Origin: Maritimibacter alkaliphilus
GTDB taxonomy: Bacteria; Pseudomonadota; Alphaproteobacteria; Rhodobacterales; Rhodobacteraceae
Assembly: GCF_019801605.1 (NCBI RefSeq)
Contig: NZ_JAHVIT010000001.1
Span: 248,001 to 312,000 of the forward strand
Length of the DNA: 64,000 nt
Direction: 5' to 3'
Shown: positions 43,379 through 52,215 of the stretch, one piece after another
Layout: each line of letters opens with the position of its first letter
Position numbering within the stretch: the stretch's first letter is position 1
Translations under genes and position numbers: made by a program
Notes under the pieces: model-generated
What the model was told of the DNA's origin: nothing
Databases searched by the model: none
The model's input: only the letters and a program-made list of their open reading frames with translations

Positions 43379-46300
43379 TCAGGCCCCGGCCTCTTCCTTG
43401 ACCCGGAAGATCGCGATGTAGAGCGCCGGCACGAAGAGCAGCGTGATCAGCGTGCCCGCGATGATGCCGCCCATCATGGCATAGGCCATTGGCCCCCAGA
43501 AGATCTGCCGCGCGATCGGGATCAGCGCGAGGCTCGCCGCAGCCGCCGTCAGCAGGATCGGGCGCGCCCGGCTGTCCGAGGCGGTGAAGACCGCGTCCCA
43601 GCGGCTGAGGCCCGCGTGGCGCTGGTTCTCCACCTCGTGCACGAGGATGATGGAGTTGCGGATCAGGATGCCCACCAGCGCCAGCACCCCGAGGATCGCC
43701 ACGAAGCCGAGCGGCGCCCCCGAGAGCAGCAGCGCCGCGGTGACGCCGATCAGTCCGAGCGGCGCGGCGGCCAGCACGATCAGGCTGAGCCGGAAGCTCT
43801 GCATCTGGATCATCACCAGCGTGACCATGAGCAGCAGCATGAGCGGCACCACAGCGGCGATGGGCCCGGTGCTGTCGCCGGTGCTTTCCGCCGTGCCGCC
43901 GGCCTCGACCCGGTAGCCGAGCGGCAGCTCGGCGGCAAAGGCCGCGACCTCCGGGGCGAGGTCCTCGACCACCGAAAGCGGCTGGTCCTCCCCGGCCATG
44001 GCGGCCTTGACGGTGATCGTGGGGCGGCGGTTGCGCTGGTAGATCACCGGCTGTTCGGTGCTGTAGACCAGCGTCGCGAGGCTGGAGAGCGGGATCGGCG
44101 TGCCGTCCGAGCTTTGCAGCTGGAGATTGGCCAGCGCCGAGACATCCGTCCGGTCGCCCGGCTCGCCCCGGGCCACCACGTCCACGAGGTAGGTCGCATC
44201 GCGCAGCTGGGTCACGGTCTTGCCCGAGAAGACGGAGTAGAGCGCGCCCGAGACATCCCCCACCGCCACGCCCAACTGGCGGGCCTTGTCCTGATCCACC
44301 TCGACGCGCACCACCCGGGCCGGTTCGTTCCAGTCGGGCGCGATGGCGGTCAGCCGGTCATCGCGCGCGATGAGCGAGGTCAGCTCGCGCGCGATGCGGC
44401 GTACCTCGCCGGTGTCGGGCCCCGAGACGCGGTACTGCACCGGTTTGCCCACCGGCGGCCCCAGTTCGAGCAGCTTGGGGAAGAGCTCGACCCCCGGGAA
44501 GTCCGCCTGTAGCGCGTCGATCTTGGCGCGCACACGGTCGCGGGCCTCGATATCCTTCGCCTGGATCACCAGCTGCCCCATGAAGGGGCCGGGCGTCGGC
44601 ACGTCCAGCGTCAGCAGGAAGCGCGGCGCGCCGCGGCCGATGTAGGCCGTCCAGTGTTCAATGTCCTCGTCCCCGGCAAGGTGGCTTTCCAGCCGGGCGA
44701 TGGTGCGGGTCGTGTCCTCGATGGCGCTGTTCTGGCGGGCGTTGATGTCCACCAGAAGCTCCGGCCGGTCGGAGGCGGGGAAGAACTGGAATTCGACGTG
44801 CTTCATGCCCCAGAGGCTGGTGGCGAAGATCGCCAGCGTGGCGAGGATCGCGAGGTAGGGATGGCGCATCGTGGTCTTCAGCGCACCGTGGAAGCCACGG
44901 CGCAGTCGGCCGGGCTCCGGGTTGTGGTGCTTCATGGTCCTGGGCAGGAAGGTCACCCCCAGAAGCGGGGCGAAGAGCACCGCCACGATCCACGACAGCA
45001 TCAGCGAGACCGCGATCACCACGAAGAGCGAGAAGGTGTATTCCCCCGCCTGCGAGGCGTTGAGCCCGATGGGGATGAAGCCCACCACCGTCACCAGCGT
45101 GCCCGAGAGCATCGGGAAGGCGATCGAGGTCCAGGCGAAGGAGGCGGCCTTGGTCAGGCTGTCGCCCACCTCCAGCCGCGATATCATCGTCTCGATGGCG
45201 ATCATCGCGTCATCCACCAGCAGGCCGAGGGCGATGATCAGCGCCCCGAGGGACACCCGTTGCAGGGTGATGCCCCATTGTTCCAGCACCACGAAGGTCA
45301 GCGCCAGCACCAGCGGGATCGAGAGCGTGACCACGAAGCCCGCCCGCAGGCCGAGGCTGACGAAGGTCACCGCGAGGACGATCACGATGGCCTCGACGAG
45401 GGCGCGGACGAATTCGCTCACCGCGTGGTCCACCACGTCGGGCTGATCCGCGACAAGATGCATCTGGATGCCCACCGGCAGGTTGGCCTGCACCCGTGCC
45501 ATCAGCGTCTTCAGCTCTTCGCCGAAGTCGAGGATATTGCCGCCCTCGGCCATGCCGATGGTCAGCGCCATGGCGTCCTGCCCGTTGAGGTGGAAGATCG
45601 ACGAGGGCGGGTCCTCGTAGCCGCGGGTGATCGTGCCGAGGTCGGAGAGGTTGAAGAAGCGCTCGCCCACCCGCAGGTTCACGGCAGAGAGGCTGGCCGC
45701 ATCCTGGAACTGCCCGCCGACCCGGACGAGGACCTGCTCCTGCCCGGTGTCCACGATGCCCGAGGGCGAGATCGCGTTCTGGTCCTGCAGGGTCGAGATC
45801 ACCTGAGACTGGTCGAGCCCGAGGGCCGCCAGCTTGCGGGTGGAGAACTCGAGGTAGATCACCTCGTCCCGGGTGCCCAGAAGCTCGACCTTGCCGGCGT
45901 CGGGCAGGGCCTGCACCTCGGTGCGGATCTCCTCGAGATAATCGCGCATCTCCCGGGGCGAGAAGCCGTCGGAGGTGAAGGCGTAGATGTTGCCGAAGAC
46001 GTCGCCGAAGGAATCGTTGAAGCTGAAGCCCTGGAACTCGCTGGGGAAGTCGGCGCGGATGTCGGACATCATGTTGCGGACCTGCTGCCAGATCCGCGGG
46101 ATCGCGGGCCCCCGGGTGGTGGGGGCAAGGTCGACATAGACCACCGTGGTCCCCGGCGCGGTGACCGAGCGGGTGGCGTCGAGTTCGTCCAGTTCCTCCA
46201 GCTTCTTCTCGATCCGGTCGGTGACCTGTTCACGCATTTCCTCGGTCGAGGCGCCGGGCATCGAGGCGGAGATCACCATGGTCTTGATGGTGAAGGAGGG

Positions 46301-46420
46301 GTCTTCCTCCCGCCCGAGGCTGATGTAGCTGAGCGCGCCCGCGACCAGCGAGGCGATCATGAGATACCAGACGAAGGAGCGGTGCCGCAGCGCCCAGTCG
46401 GAGAGGTTGAAACCCATCAT
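43379..46420 (-). CDS. RND efflux permease, TriC-like
   Basis: 1013 aa, the last gene of a minus-strand efflux locus. It has the twelve-helix RND plan with two periplasmic loops: an N-terminal FNLSDWALRHRSFVWYLMIAS then REEDPSFTIKTMVISASMPGA, LGLLVDDAMIAIETMISRLE (helix 4 with D-D proton relay), and LGVLALVGILIRNSIILVHE near the end. Substrates are exported by proton motive force. FNL.WALRH and the pairing with two adaptor genes resemble TriABC of Pseudomonas. Its start overlaps the adaptor stop by four bases. No outer-membrane TolC gene is present here. Confidence 0.93.
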   Translation of the reverse strand: MMGFNLSDWALRHRSFVWYLMIASLVAGALSYISLGREEDPSFTIKTMVISASMPGASTEEMREQVTDRIEKKLEELDELDATRSVTAPGTTVVYVDLAPTTRGPAIPRIWQQVRNMMSDIRADFPSEFQGFSFNDSFGDVFGNIYAFTSDGFSPREMRDYLEEIRTEVQALPDAGKVELLGTRDEVIYLEFSTRKLAALGLDQSQVISTLQDQNAISPSGIVDTGQEQVLVRVGGQFQDAASLSAVNLRVGERFFNLSDLGTITRGYEDPPSSIFHLNGQDAMALTIGMAEGGNILDFGEELKTLMARVQANLPVGIQMHLVADQPDVVDHAVSEFVRALVEAIVIVLAVTFVSLGLRAGFVVTLSIPLVLALTFVVLEQWGITLQRVSLGALIIALGLLVDDAMIAIETMISRLEVGDSLTKAASFAWTSIAFPMLSGTLVTVVGFIPIGLNASQAGEYTFSLFVVIAVSLMLSWIVAVLFAPLLGVTFLPRTMKHHNPEPGRLRRGFHGALKTTMRHPYLAILATLAIFATSLWGMKHVEFQFFPASDRPELLVDINARQNSAIEDTTRTIARLESHLAGDEDIEHWTAYIGRGAPRFLLTLDVPTPGPFMGQLVIQAKDIEARDRVRAKIDALQADFPGVELFPKLLELGPPVGKPVQYRVSGPDTGEVRRIARELTSLIARDDRLTAIAPDWNEPARVVRVEVDQDKARQLGVAVGDVSGALYSVFSGKTVTQLRDATYLVDVVARGEPGDRTDVSALANLQLQSSDGTPIPLSSLATLVYSTEQPVIYQRNRRPTITVKAAMAGEDQPLSVVEDLAPEVAAFAAELPLGYRVEAGGTAESTGDSTGPIAAVVPLMLLLMVTLVMIQMQSFRLSLIVLAAAPLGLIGVTAALLLSGAPLGFVAILGVLALVGILIRNSIILVHEVENQRHAGLSRWDAVFTASDSRARPILLTAAAASLALIPIARQIFWGPMAYAMMGGIIAGTLITLLFVPALYIAIFRVKEEAGA

Positions 46421-47592
46421 TGCTGCACCCGTGCGCCGACGCTGTCGCCGTCCTTCAGTGAATTGACGCCCTTGGCGACGATCTCGTCCCCGATCTCGAG
46501 GCCGGAGAGCACCCGCAGCGTGCCGCCGGGCTCGTCCTCCGTCTCGATCTCCACGGCGCTGACGGTGCCCGTGTCGCCGTCAGCGTTGCGGGTGACGCGC
46601 CAGACGGTCGGCGTGGCGCGGTCGCGGATCAGCAGGGTGGGGGGGATCGTCAGCCGTTCCTCCCGCCCGCCGGTCAGCCGCACCACGACGAGCGCGCCGA
46701 GGCGCATCCCCTCGGGCGGGCTGTCGAGCGCGATATGGGCGCGGCGGGTCAGCGTGGTGGCATCGGCCACCGGGTCGATCTCGGTCAAGGTGCCGGTGGT
46801 GCGGATCTCGGGCGTGACGCGGGAGGTGACCTCGAAGACGTCACCGGGGCGCAGGACGCGTGCGGCGGCCTCGGCCACGTCGATCACGGCCTCGCGCTCG
46901 CCGGTGGCGGCGATGTGCAGCACGGCCTGACCGGCGCTGACGACGGTGCCGGGCTCCTCGTAGGTTTCGGTGATGACGCCGTCGCGGGGGGCCTTCAGCT
47001 CGGTATGGGTCAGCGCGTCCTCGGCCCGTTTCAGGGCGGCCCGGGCGCGGGCCTGCTCGGCCTCGGCGGCGGCAAGGCCGCGCTGGGCTTCCTCGAGGTC
47101 GGACTGGCTGGCCACGCCGCGCGCCTGCAGGGCGGACACCCGGTCGAGCGTATGCTGGGCGGTCTCCAGCTGCACCTCGGCGGCGCTGACGCCGGCGGCG
47201 GCGGAGCGGCGCGTGTTCTCGAGGTCGGAGCCGTCGAGGCTGGCGAGCAACTCGCCCTCGCTGACCGTGTCGCCGACCGAGGCGGGGCGGGTGATGATCC
47301 GGCCCGCGGTCAGGAAGCCGAGGTCGCTCTCGGTCGCGGCGGTGACGGTGCCGGTGGTGCCGCGCGCCTCGATGGTCGAGGGCGTGACGAGGATCGAGAC
47401 AACGGGGCGGGGGCCATAGTCGGGCGGGGCCTCTTCCTTGCAGGCGGCAAGGAGGGGGATCAGGGCGAGGGCGAGGAGGGCCTTGGGGAGGGAGGGCAGT
47501 GCTGGCTTGGGATTGCCTTTGTGGCGATGCGACAGGGGGCAGTGCCGGGGCGTCGCGCTGCCATGCGCCGCGGTCGTGGTGGCAGCGGACAT
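46417..47592 (-). CDS. RND adaptor (membrane fusion) lipoprotein, second of two
   Basis: 391 aa from the minus-strand ATG at 47590-47592 (MSAATTTAAHGSATPRHC); the first 30 residues look unusual and the true start may be shorter. LLALALIPLLAAC is a lipobox, so the protein is anchored to the inner membrane by lipid. Then a barrel-sandwich hybrid (GRIITRPASVGDTVSEGELLASLDG), a long alpha-hairpin coiled coil (about 120-190), the second lipoyl half (APRDGVITETYEEPGTVVSAGQ) and a beta-barrel. It connects the permease to an outer-membrane channel. It follows another adaptor gene after a 329-base gap. Confidence 0.88.
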   Translation of the reverse strand: MSAATTTAAHGSATPRHCPLSHRHKGNPKPALPSLPKALLALALIPLLAACKEEAPPDYGPRPVVSILVTPSTIEARGTTGTVTAATESDLGFLTAGRIITRPASVGDTVSEGELLASLDGSDLENTRRSAAAGVSAAEVQLETAQHTLDRVSALQARGVASQSDLEEAQRGLAAAEAEQARARAALKRAEDALTHTELKAPRDGVITETYEEPGTVVSAGQAVLHIAATGEREAVIDVAEAAARVLRPGDVFEVTSRVTPEIRTTGTLTEIDPVADATTLTRRAHIALDSPPEGMRLGALVVVRLTGGREERLTIPPTLLIRDRATPTVWRVTRNADGDTGTVSAVEIETEDEPGGTLRVLSGLEIGDEIVAKGVNSLKDGDSVGARVQQ

Positions 47593-47921
47593 GTCGTCAC
47601 GTCTGTAAGGTATGCGAAGGGCAGCGCCGTCCCGCGGGGTGGCGCAATAGCGCCGCCCCATGGGGGCGGATCGGCGCTGCCCGGCCTGCGGCCAGGCGGA
47701 ACCTTCTTGAGAGGTTTGGTGCGCGGTCAGGGGAGACCGGGTGCTTCTATGTATTCCATCGACACTATGAGTGTTGTCGATGGCCGCGAGGGAGGACACG
47801 TCAGGCCATACCGTGCAACGCGTACCCCCAACCATGCCCTCCGGCATCATCCCCGCCCGGCGCGCGCCCGCACCAAACCACTGCGACTCGAAAAAGCGCG
47901 ACCCGAAAAACCGCATCCCCA
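47593..47921 (-). promoter_or_regulatory. Gap between the two adaptor genes with operator-like palindrome
   Basis: 47757-47784 has CCATCGACA and TGTCGATGG as a perfect 9-bp inverted repeat with 10 bases between, a form used by TetR or MerR-type regulators. It is about 165 bases upstream of the second adaptor start and could be an internal promoter/operator that lets adaptor 2 and permease be expressed apart from adaptor 1. No gene in the gap. Confidence 0.5.
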
Positions 47922-48992
47922 TCACTCGCCCTCCACCACGCGCAGCGCCCGGCCCGGGAACACCAGATGCGCCCCCTTCACCACGACCTCCGCGCCTTCG
48001 GTCACGCCGTCCGAGATCAGCACCCGGTCGGTCTGGTAGCGCTCCACCGTCACCGGCGTCAGCGACGCCGTGCCGTCCGGGCCCATCACCCAGACCGCAG
48101 GCCCGCTCTCGTCCGAGGTCAACGCCTCCCACGGCAGGGCGGCGGTGTCGGGGATATCGAAGAGCACCGTCCCGCTGATCGCCGCCCCCAGCGGGATCGC
48201 CGCCGTCCCGGCATCCAGCGCCACCTTCACCGCGACCGAGCCGTTGGTCGGGTCGATCATCGGCGAGATCTCGGACACGGTGCCGGTGATCGGCAGCGCG
48301 GGTTCGTCCAGCAGGCTGAAGCTCATCTCGCGGGCATGGACGGCCTCGTCCACATAGCCCTCGGGCGTGTAGAACAGCGCCACAACGCCGCGATCCGCTG
48401 CCAGCTCCAGCACCGCGGTGGCGGCGCCGACGATCTGGCCGGGATCGGCATTGCGGGCGGTCACCGTGCCGTCGAAGGGCGCGGTCAGCCGGGTCTCGTC
48501 AAGGGTGATCTGCGCCTGCTCGACGCTGGCGCGGGCCTGTTCGACACTGGAGACGGCGGTGCGGAAGCTCTCTCGCGCGCTGTCGAGCGTCGCGCCGGTG
48601 GTCACGCCCCGGTCGTACATGGCGCCCTGTCGGGTGTACTCCTGCTCGGCCCGGTCGCGGTTGGCCTCGGCCGCGCGCAGCTGCGCCTGCGCCTCGCGCA
48701 GCGCCTCCTGCGCCTGCCGGTCGTCGATCCGGCCCAGCTCCTGCCCCTCGGTGACCCGGTCGCCCACGTCCACCGCAAGCGCGACGATGCGCCCGCCGTC
48801 GCGGAAGGCCATGTCGGCGCTGTCCTTCGCCTCGGTCACGCCGGTCAGCGTGGCGCTGATCGTGACCGGGGCGAAATCGGCGCGCACCACGGTGACGGGC
48901 AGGGCGCCTGCCTCCTGCGCCACGGCAAGGCCGGGCGCACACACCAAGAAGGACGACAGAAGAAGACGCGGCAGGCGGGGAGCAGGGGGCAT
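47922..48992 (-). CDS. RND adaptor (membrane fusion) protein, first of two
   Basis: 356 aa from the minus-strand ATG at 48990-48992, with GAAAGGG upstream. A Sec signal peptide (LPRLLLSSFLVCAPGLAVAQ) with no lipobox Cys in the usual place. The adaptor plan is complete: GGRIVALAVDVGDRVTEGQELGRIDD, coiled coil about 85-150, LTAPFDGTVTARNADPGQIVG, then the barrel and membrane-proximal domains. It differs clearly from the second adaptor gene downstream, so this is not a recent duplication. Divergent from a TetR gene across a 123-base gap. Confidence 0.9.
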   Translation of the reverse strand: MPPAPRLPRLLLSSFLVCAPGLAVAQEAGALPVTVVRADFAPVTISATLTGVTEAKDSADMAFRDGGRIVALAVDVGDRVTEGQELGRIDDRQAQEALREAQAQLRAAEANRDRAEQEYTRQGAMYDRGVTTGATLDSARESFRTAVSSVEQARASVEQAQITLDETRLTAPFDGTVTARNADPGQIVGAATAVLELAADRGVVALFYTPEGYVDEAVHAREMSFSLLDEPALPITGTVSEISPMIDPTNGSVAVKVALDAGTAAIPLGAAISGTVLFDIPDTAALPWEALTSDESGPAVWVMGPDGTASLTPVTVERYQTDRVLISDGVTEGAEVVVKGAHLVFPGRALRVVEGE

Positions 48993-49056
48993 GATCGGAC
49001 CCTTTCGCGGCAGGAGTGCCGACGTGGTAGCAGCCGCGCCCCTCTGCATCAACAGT

Positions 49057-49076
49057 TTTGGAACGACCGTTTCAAA
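49057..49076. promoter_or_regulatory. TetR operator candidate
   Basis: TTTGGAACG-AC-CGTTTCAAA is a near-perfect 20-bp palindrome (one mismatch) in the gap between the divergent adaptor and TetR genes. This is where an autoregulated TetR repressor of an efflux operon binds. Confidence 0.55.
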
Positions 49077-49115
49077 TTCGTTGCCGCCCCGGGCGGTGCT
49101 CTGGTATGACGGGGC

Positions 49116-49784
49116 ATGACCGGCTGCCCCTTCTCTCCCGCCCGGCCCGAGCGCCAGCAGGCGCGCAGCGAGGCCAAGCGCACCCGCCTGATCGAGGCGG
49201 GCATCGCCGCTTTCGGCACCCATGGCTACGAAGGCGCCAGCCTGCGCGACATCGCCAGGCGCAGCGGGGCGGGGCTCGCGGCGGTCTCCTACCACTTCGG
49301 CGGCAAGCGGGAGCTCTACCTCGCCTGCGCGGGGCAGATCGCCGAGAACGTTCGCGGGGTGACGGCCAACGTGCGCAGCGCGCTCTCCACGCAGGCCCCG
49401 CCGGTCGCCCGGGTCGAGGCGGCGCTGGAGGCGACCGTGCGCAACATCCTTCAGGAGAAGCCGCAGCAGGACTGGCCGCGCTTCTTCATGCGCTGCGAGG
49501 CGGAGGACGCCGAGGCCTTCGGCATCATCTTCGAGGGCGCCCTGTCCGAGATCATCGCCGGGCTGGCGCAGGCGCTGTCAGAGACGCCCATGGCGCGGCT
49601 GGGGAAGGATGAGCTGCGGTTCCGCATCGGGGCGCTGATCATCATGTGCTTCAGCCTGCGCAGCCACTCCAACTTCGGCTTCGCCGCACTGGGGCAGGGG
49701 CCGGACGAGAGGGACCGGCCCGAGGCGCTCGCCCTGCGGCTCAAGCGGCTCTACCTGCCGGAACTGATGGATCAGGCCACCTGA
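49116..49784 (+). CDS. TetR/AcrR-family repressor
   Basis: 222 aa. The N-terminal helix-turn-helix (TRLIEAGIAAFGTHGYEGASLRDIARRSGAGLAAVSYHFGGK, about residues 23-65, read in parts) is typical TetR. The C-terminal part (RFFMRCEAEDAEAFG, LRFRIGALIIMCFSLRSHS) fits the DUF1956/CecR-like group of repressors. Divergent from the efflux adaptor gene with a palindrome between them, it probably represses the efflux genes and itself. The 3' end overlaps the convergent YeeE gene by 13 bases. Confidence 0.88.
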   Translation: MTGCPFSPARPERQQARSEAKRTRLIEAGIAAFGTHGYEGASLRDIARRSGAGLAAVSYHFGGKRELYLACAGQIAENVRGVTANVRSALSTQAPPVARVEAALEATVRNILQEKPQQDWPRFFMRCEAEDAEAFGIIFEGALSEIIAGLAQALSETPMARLGKDELRFRIGALIIMCFSLRSHSNFGFAALGQGPDERDRPEALALRLKRLYLPELMDQAT

Positions 49785-50830
49785 GCGCGACGCTGGTCGA
49801 TCAGCAGGTCCGCCGCCATCGCCCCGATCCACATGCAGAAGAGTGCAAGCCACGCGGTGCCCGCGAGGATCGAGGTGCCGGTGACGCCCGCGCCGATGGC
49901 GCAGCCCCCCGCCAGCATCCCGCCGAAGCCCATCAGCGCGGCCCCGGTCAGGGCGCGGCGCATCGGGCCTTCGCCCTCGAACCCCTGAAAGCGGAACTCG
50001 CCGGTCAGGAGGGAGGCGGCGAGCGCCCCGATCACCACGCCGGGCACGAGGCCAATGTCGAACTCCAGCATCCGCGCCCGGTCCAGCAGGAACATCAGCG
50101 TGTGGGCGGAGGGGCCGGTGAAGGTGACGCTTTCCACCTGCATCGGCTCGAAGCTGACCGAGGCCAGCGTGAAGGTCAGCACCCAGCCCACGGCGACCGA
50201 GAAGCCGACGCCCGAGGCAAAGACGAGCCGCGCCGCCCCGATCCGGTTGCGCCGGGCAATCGCGAGGGCGGCGGCGGCGCAGGCCAGCCCGAGGGCGAGC
50301 CCGCCCCAGTCGGGCAGGTGTAGCGCGGTGCCGAGGTCGAGGTTGCGGCCGCCGGTCGTGGTCCAGAGCGCGGCCAGCCGGTCGCGCAGCGGGCTGAGCA
50401 CGCCGCCGAGGCTCATCTGCGCCACCACCGCGAAGACGAGGCCCGAGACCAGCGAGCGCAGGTTGCCCGTCGAGGCCAGCACCAGCAGTCGGCCCGAGCA
50501 GCCCCGCGCCATGACCATGCCCGCGCCGAAGACCAGCCCGCCGATCACCGCGCCGGACCAGCTGCCCGGCACGGCCATCATGCGCGCCTCCTCGGTCCGC
50601 ATCAGCCCGGCCAGCTGCGCGCCCTGCACCCAGACCAGCGCGGTGGAGAAGGTCAGCAGCCAGACGGCGACCTTGTCGCCCATGGCGCCGCGGGCGAATT
50701 CCACCGTCGCGGCCCGCAGGCAGAAGCGCGAACGCTGTGCCGCGACGCCGAAGATCAGCCCGGTCAGCAGCCCCAGCACCGCGGCCGAGGGCCGCTCTCC
50801 GATGCTTTCCACCAGCGTGACGATATCCAT
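49772..50830 (-). CDS. YeeE/YedE (TsuA-type) sulfur-compound transporter
   Basis: 352 aa, about ten membrane helices in two pseudo-repeats. The conserved Cys motifs of YeeE/YedE are present: SRFCLRAA (about 34-41), ARGCSGRLLVLAS (about 107-119) and GGCAIGAGVTGTSIL near the C-terminus. In TsuA these Cys relay thiosulfate across the membrane; other members move sulfide or selenium species. No rhodanese or TusA gene is next to it. Divergent from the MFS gene across 149 bases. Confidence 0.9.
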   Translation of the reverse strand: MDIVTLVESIGERPSAAVLGLLTGLIFGVAAQRSRFCLRAATVEFARGAMGDKVAVWLLTFSTALVWVQGAQLAGLMRTEEARMMAVPGSWSGAVIGGLVFGAGMVMARGCSGRLLVLASTGNLRSLVSGLVFAVVAQMSLGGVLSPLRDRLAALWTTTGGRNLDLGTALHLPDWGGLALGLACAAAALAIARRNRIGAARLVFASGVGFSVAVGWVLTFTLASVSFEPMQVESVTFTGPSAHTLMFLLDRARMLEFDIGLVPGVVIGALAASLLTGEFRFQGFEGEGPMRRALTGAALMGFGGMLAGGCAIGAGVTGTSILAGTAWLALFCMWIGAMAADLLIDQRRAQVA

Positions 50831-50904
50831 GGCATGCCTCCTTGGGCCTCGCCGGGCCTCCCCCGCTCGCTTTGGCGGGTGTCTCCATGGGGCAGGGCTA
50901 TGCC

Positions 50905-50925
50905 ATGCTCATATTCATATTGCAT
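50905..50925. promoter_or_regulatory. AT-rich inverted repeat between yeeE-type and MFS genes
   Basis: ATGC (50905-50908) and GCAT (50922-50925) flank TCATATTCATATT, an imperfect 21-bp palindrome in an otherwise GC-rich window. Its place in the divergent promoter region suggests a regulator site (a persulfide-sensing BigR/SqrR-type repressor would be expected for yeeE, but the match is not clear). Confidence 0.3.
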
Positions 50926-50979
50926 TGATTCAGATCAGCGCCACTCGCCAAGTCACTATCCCGCGCGTAAACGTCTCGC

Positions 50980-52215
50980 ATGACCCAAGCGACTCACCCC
51001 ACGGCCCCCTCGGCCGCGCCCCGCTGGAAGCAGCCCATCGTCCTGCTCTTCGTCATGGCCGCCGCCATGCCGATCTCCTTTGCCACATGGTCCGCGCTGC
51101 TGAATAACTTCGTCATCGACGTGGCACAGTTCGACGGCTCGGACATCGGCTGGCTGCACACGGTGCGCGAGATCCCGGGCTTCCTCGCCATCGGGGTGAT
51201 CGTCCTGCTGCTGCTCTTCAAGGAACAGTTCCTCGGCCTGCTGTCGCTGCTGCTGTTGGGGGTGGCGACGGCGGTGACCGCGTGGTTCCCCACCTTCGGG
51301 GGGATCATGATCATCACGCTGCTCTCCTCCATCGGGTTCCACTACTACGAGACGGTGAATCAGTCGCTGCAACTGCAGTGGCTGCCCAAGAAGGACGCGC
51401 CCCGGATCATGGGCAAGCTGCTGGCGACCGGCTCGGCGGCGACGCTGGTGTCCTACGGGCTGATCGTCGTGCTCTGGGATCCGCTCGGGCTGACCTACAA
51501 CATCGTTTACATGGTGGCGGGCGGGGTCACCTCGGTGATTGCCATTGCGGCAATGGTGCTCTTCCCCAGCTTTGCCGCGCCGAACCCGCAGCTGAAGAAA
51601 TTCGTGCTGCGCCGGCGCTACTGGCTCTATTACGTGCTGCAATTCATGGCGGGCGCCCGGCGGCAGATCTTCGTGGTCTTCGCGGGCTTCATGATGGTCG
51701 AGCGCTTCGGCTTCGACGTGCACGAGGTCACGGGGCTCTTCCTGATCACCCTGACCTCGAACATCTTCATCGCGCCGCTGATCGGCCGCGCCGTGGGCCG
51801 CTTCGGCGAGCGCCGCACGCTGCTCTTCGAATACTGCGGGCTGGTCACGGTCTTCTCGCTCTATGGCGGGATCTACTACTTCGGCTGGGGCGTGGTGATC
51901 GCCTCCACCCTCTACGTGATCGACAACCTGCTCTTTGCCATGGCGCTGGCGCTGAAGACCTACTTCCAGAAGATCGCCGATCCGCAGGACATCGCGCCGA
52001 CCGCGGCCGTGGCCTTCACGATCAACCATATCGCGGCGGTCTTCCTGCCAGCGGGCCTTGGCTACCTCTGGCTGATCTCGCCCGCGGCGGTCTTCGGTCT
52101 CGCCGCCAGCTTTGCCGCCGGCAGCTTCTGCCTCGCGCTGCTGATCCCGCGCCACCCCGAGCCGGGCTTCGAGACGATCTTCCAGCGCCGCCTGATGACC
52201 GGTGCCGCAGAGTAA
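50980..52215 (+). CDS. MFS transporter
   Basis: 411 aa with twelve predicted helices (e.g. LLFVMAAAMPISFATWSALL, GVIVLLLLFKEQFLGLLSLLLLG, IVYMVAGGVTSVIAIAAMVLF, AAVFLPAGLGYLWLISPAAVFGL). GRFGERRTLLFEYCG in the centre is the loop 8-9 MFS motif. SLQLQWLPKKDAPRIMGK in loop 4-5 is unusual. Substrate unknown. It overlaps the following MATE gene by 14 bases, so the two transporters are co-expressed. Confidence 0.85.
   Translation: MTQATHPTAPSAAPRWKQPIVLLFVMAAAMPISFATWSALLNNFVIDVAQFDGSDIGWLHTVREIPGFLAIGVIVLLLLFKEQFLGLLSLLLLGVATAVTAWFPTFGGIMIITLLSSIGFHYYETVNQSLQLQWLPKKDAPRIMGKLLATGSAATLVSYGLIVVLWDPLGLTYNIVYMVAGGVTSVIAIAAMVLFPSFAAPNPQLKKFVLRRRYWLYYVLQFMAGARRQIFVVFAGFMMVERFGFDVHEVTGLFLITLTSNIFIAPLIGRAVGRFGERRTLLFEYCGLVTVFSLYGGIYYFGWGVVIASTLYVIDNLLFAMALALKTYFQKIADPQDIAPTAAVAFTINHIAAVFLPAGLGYLWLISPAAVFGLAASFAAGSFCLALLIPRHPEPGFETIFQRRLMTGAAE

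Noticed and set aside
44654-46930. 758-codon plus-strand frame opposite the RND permease
   Set aside because: His/Arg/Asp-rich shadow of a recognisable permease and adaptor.
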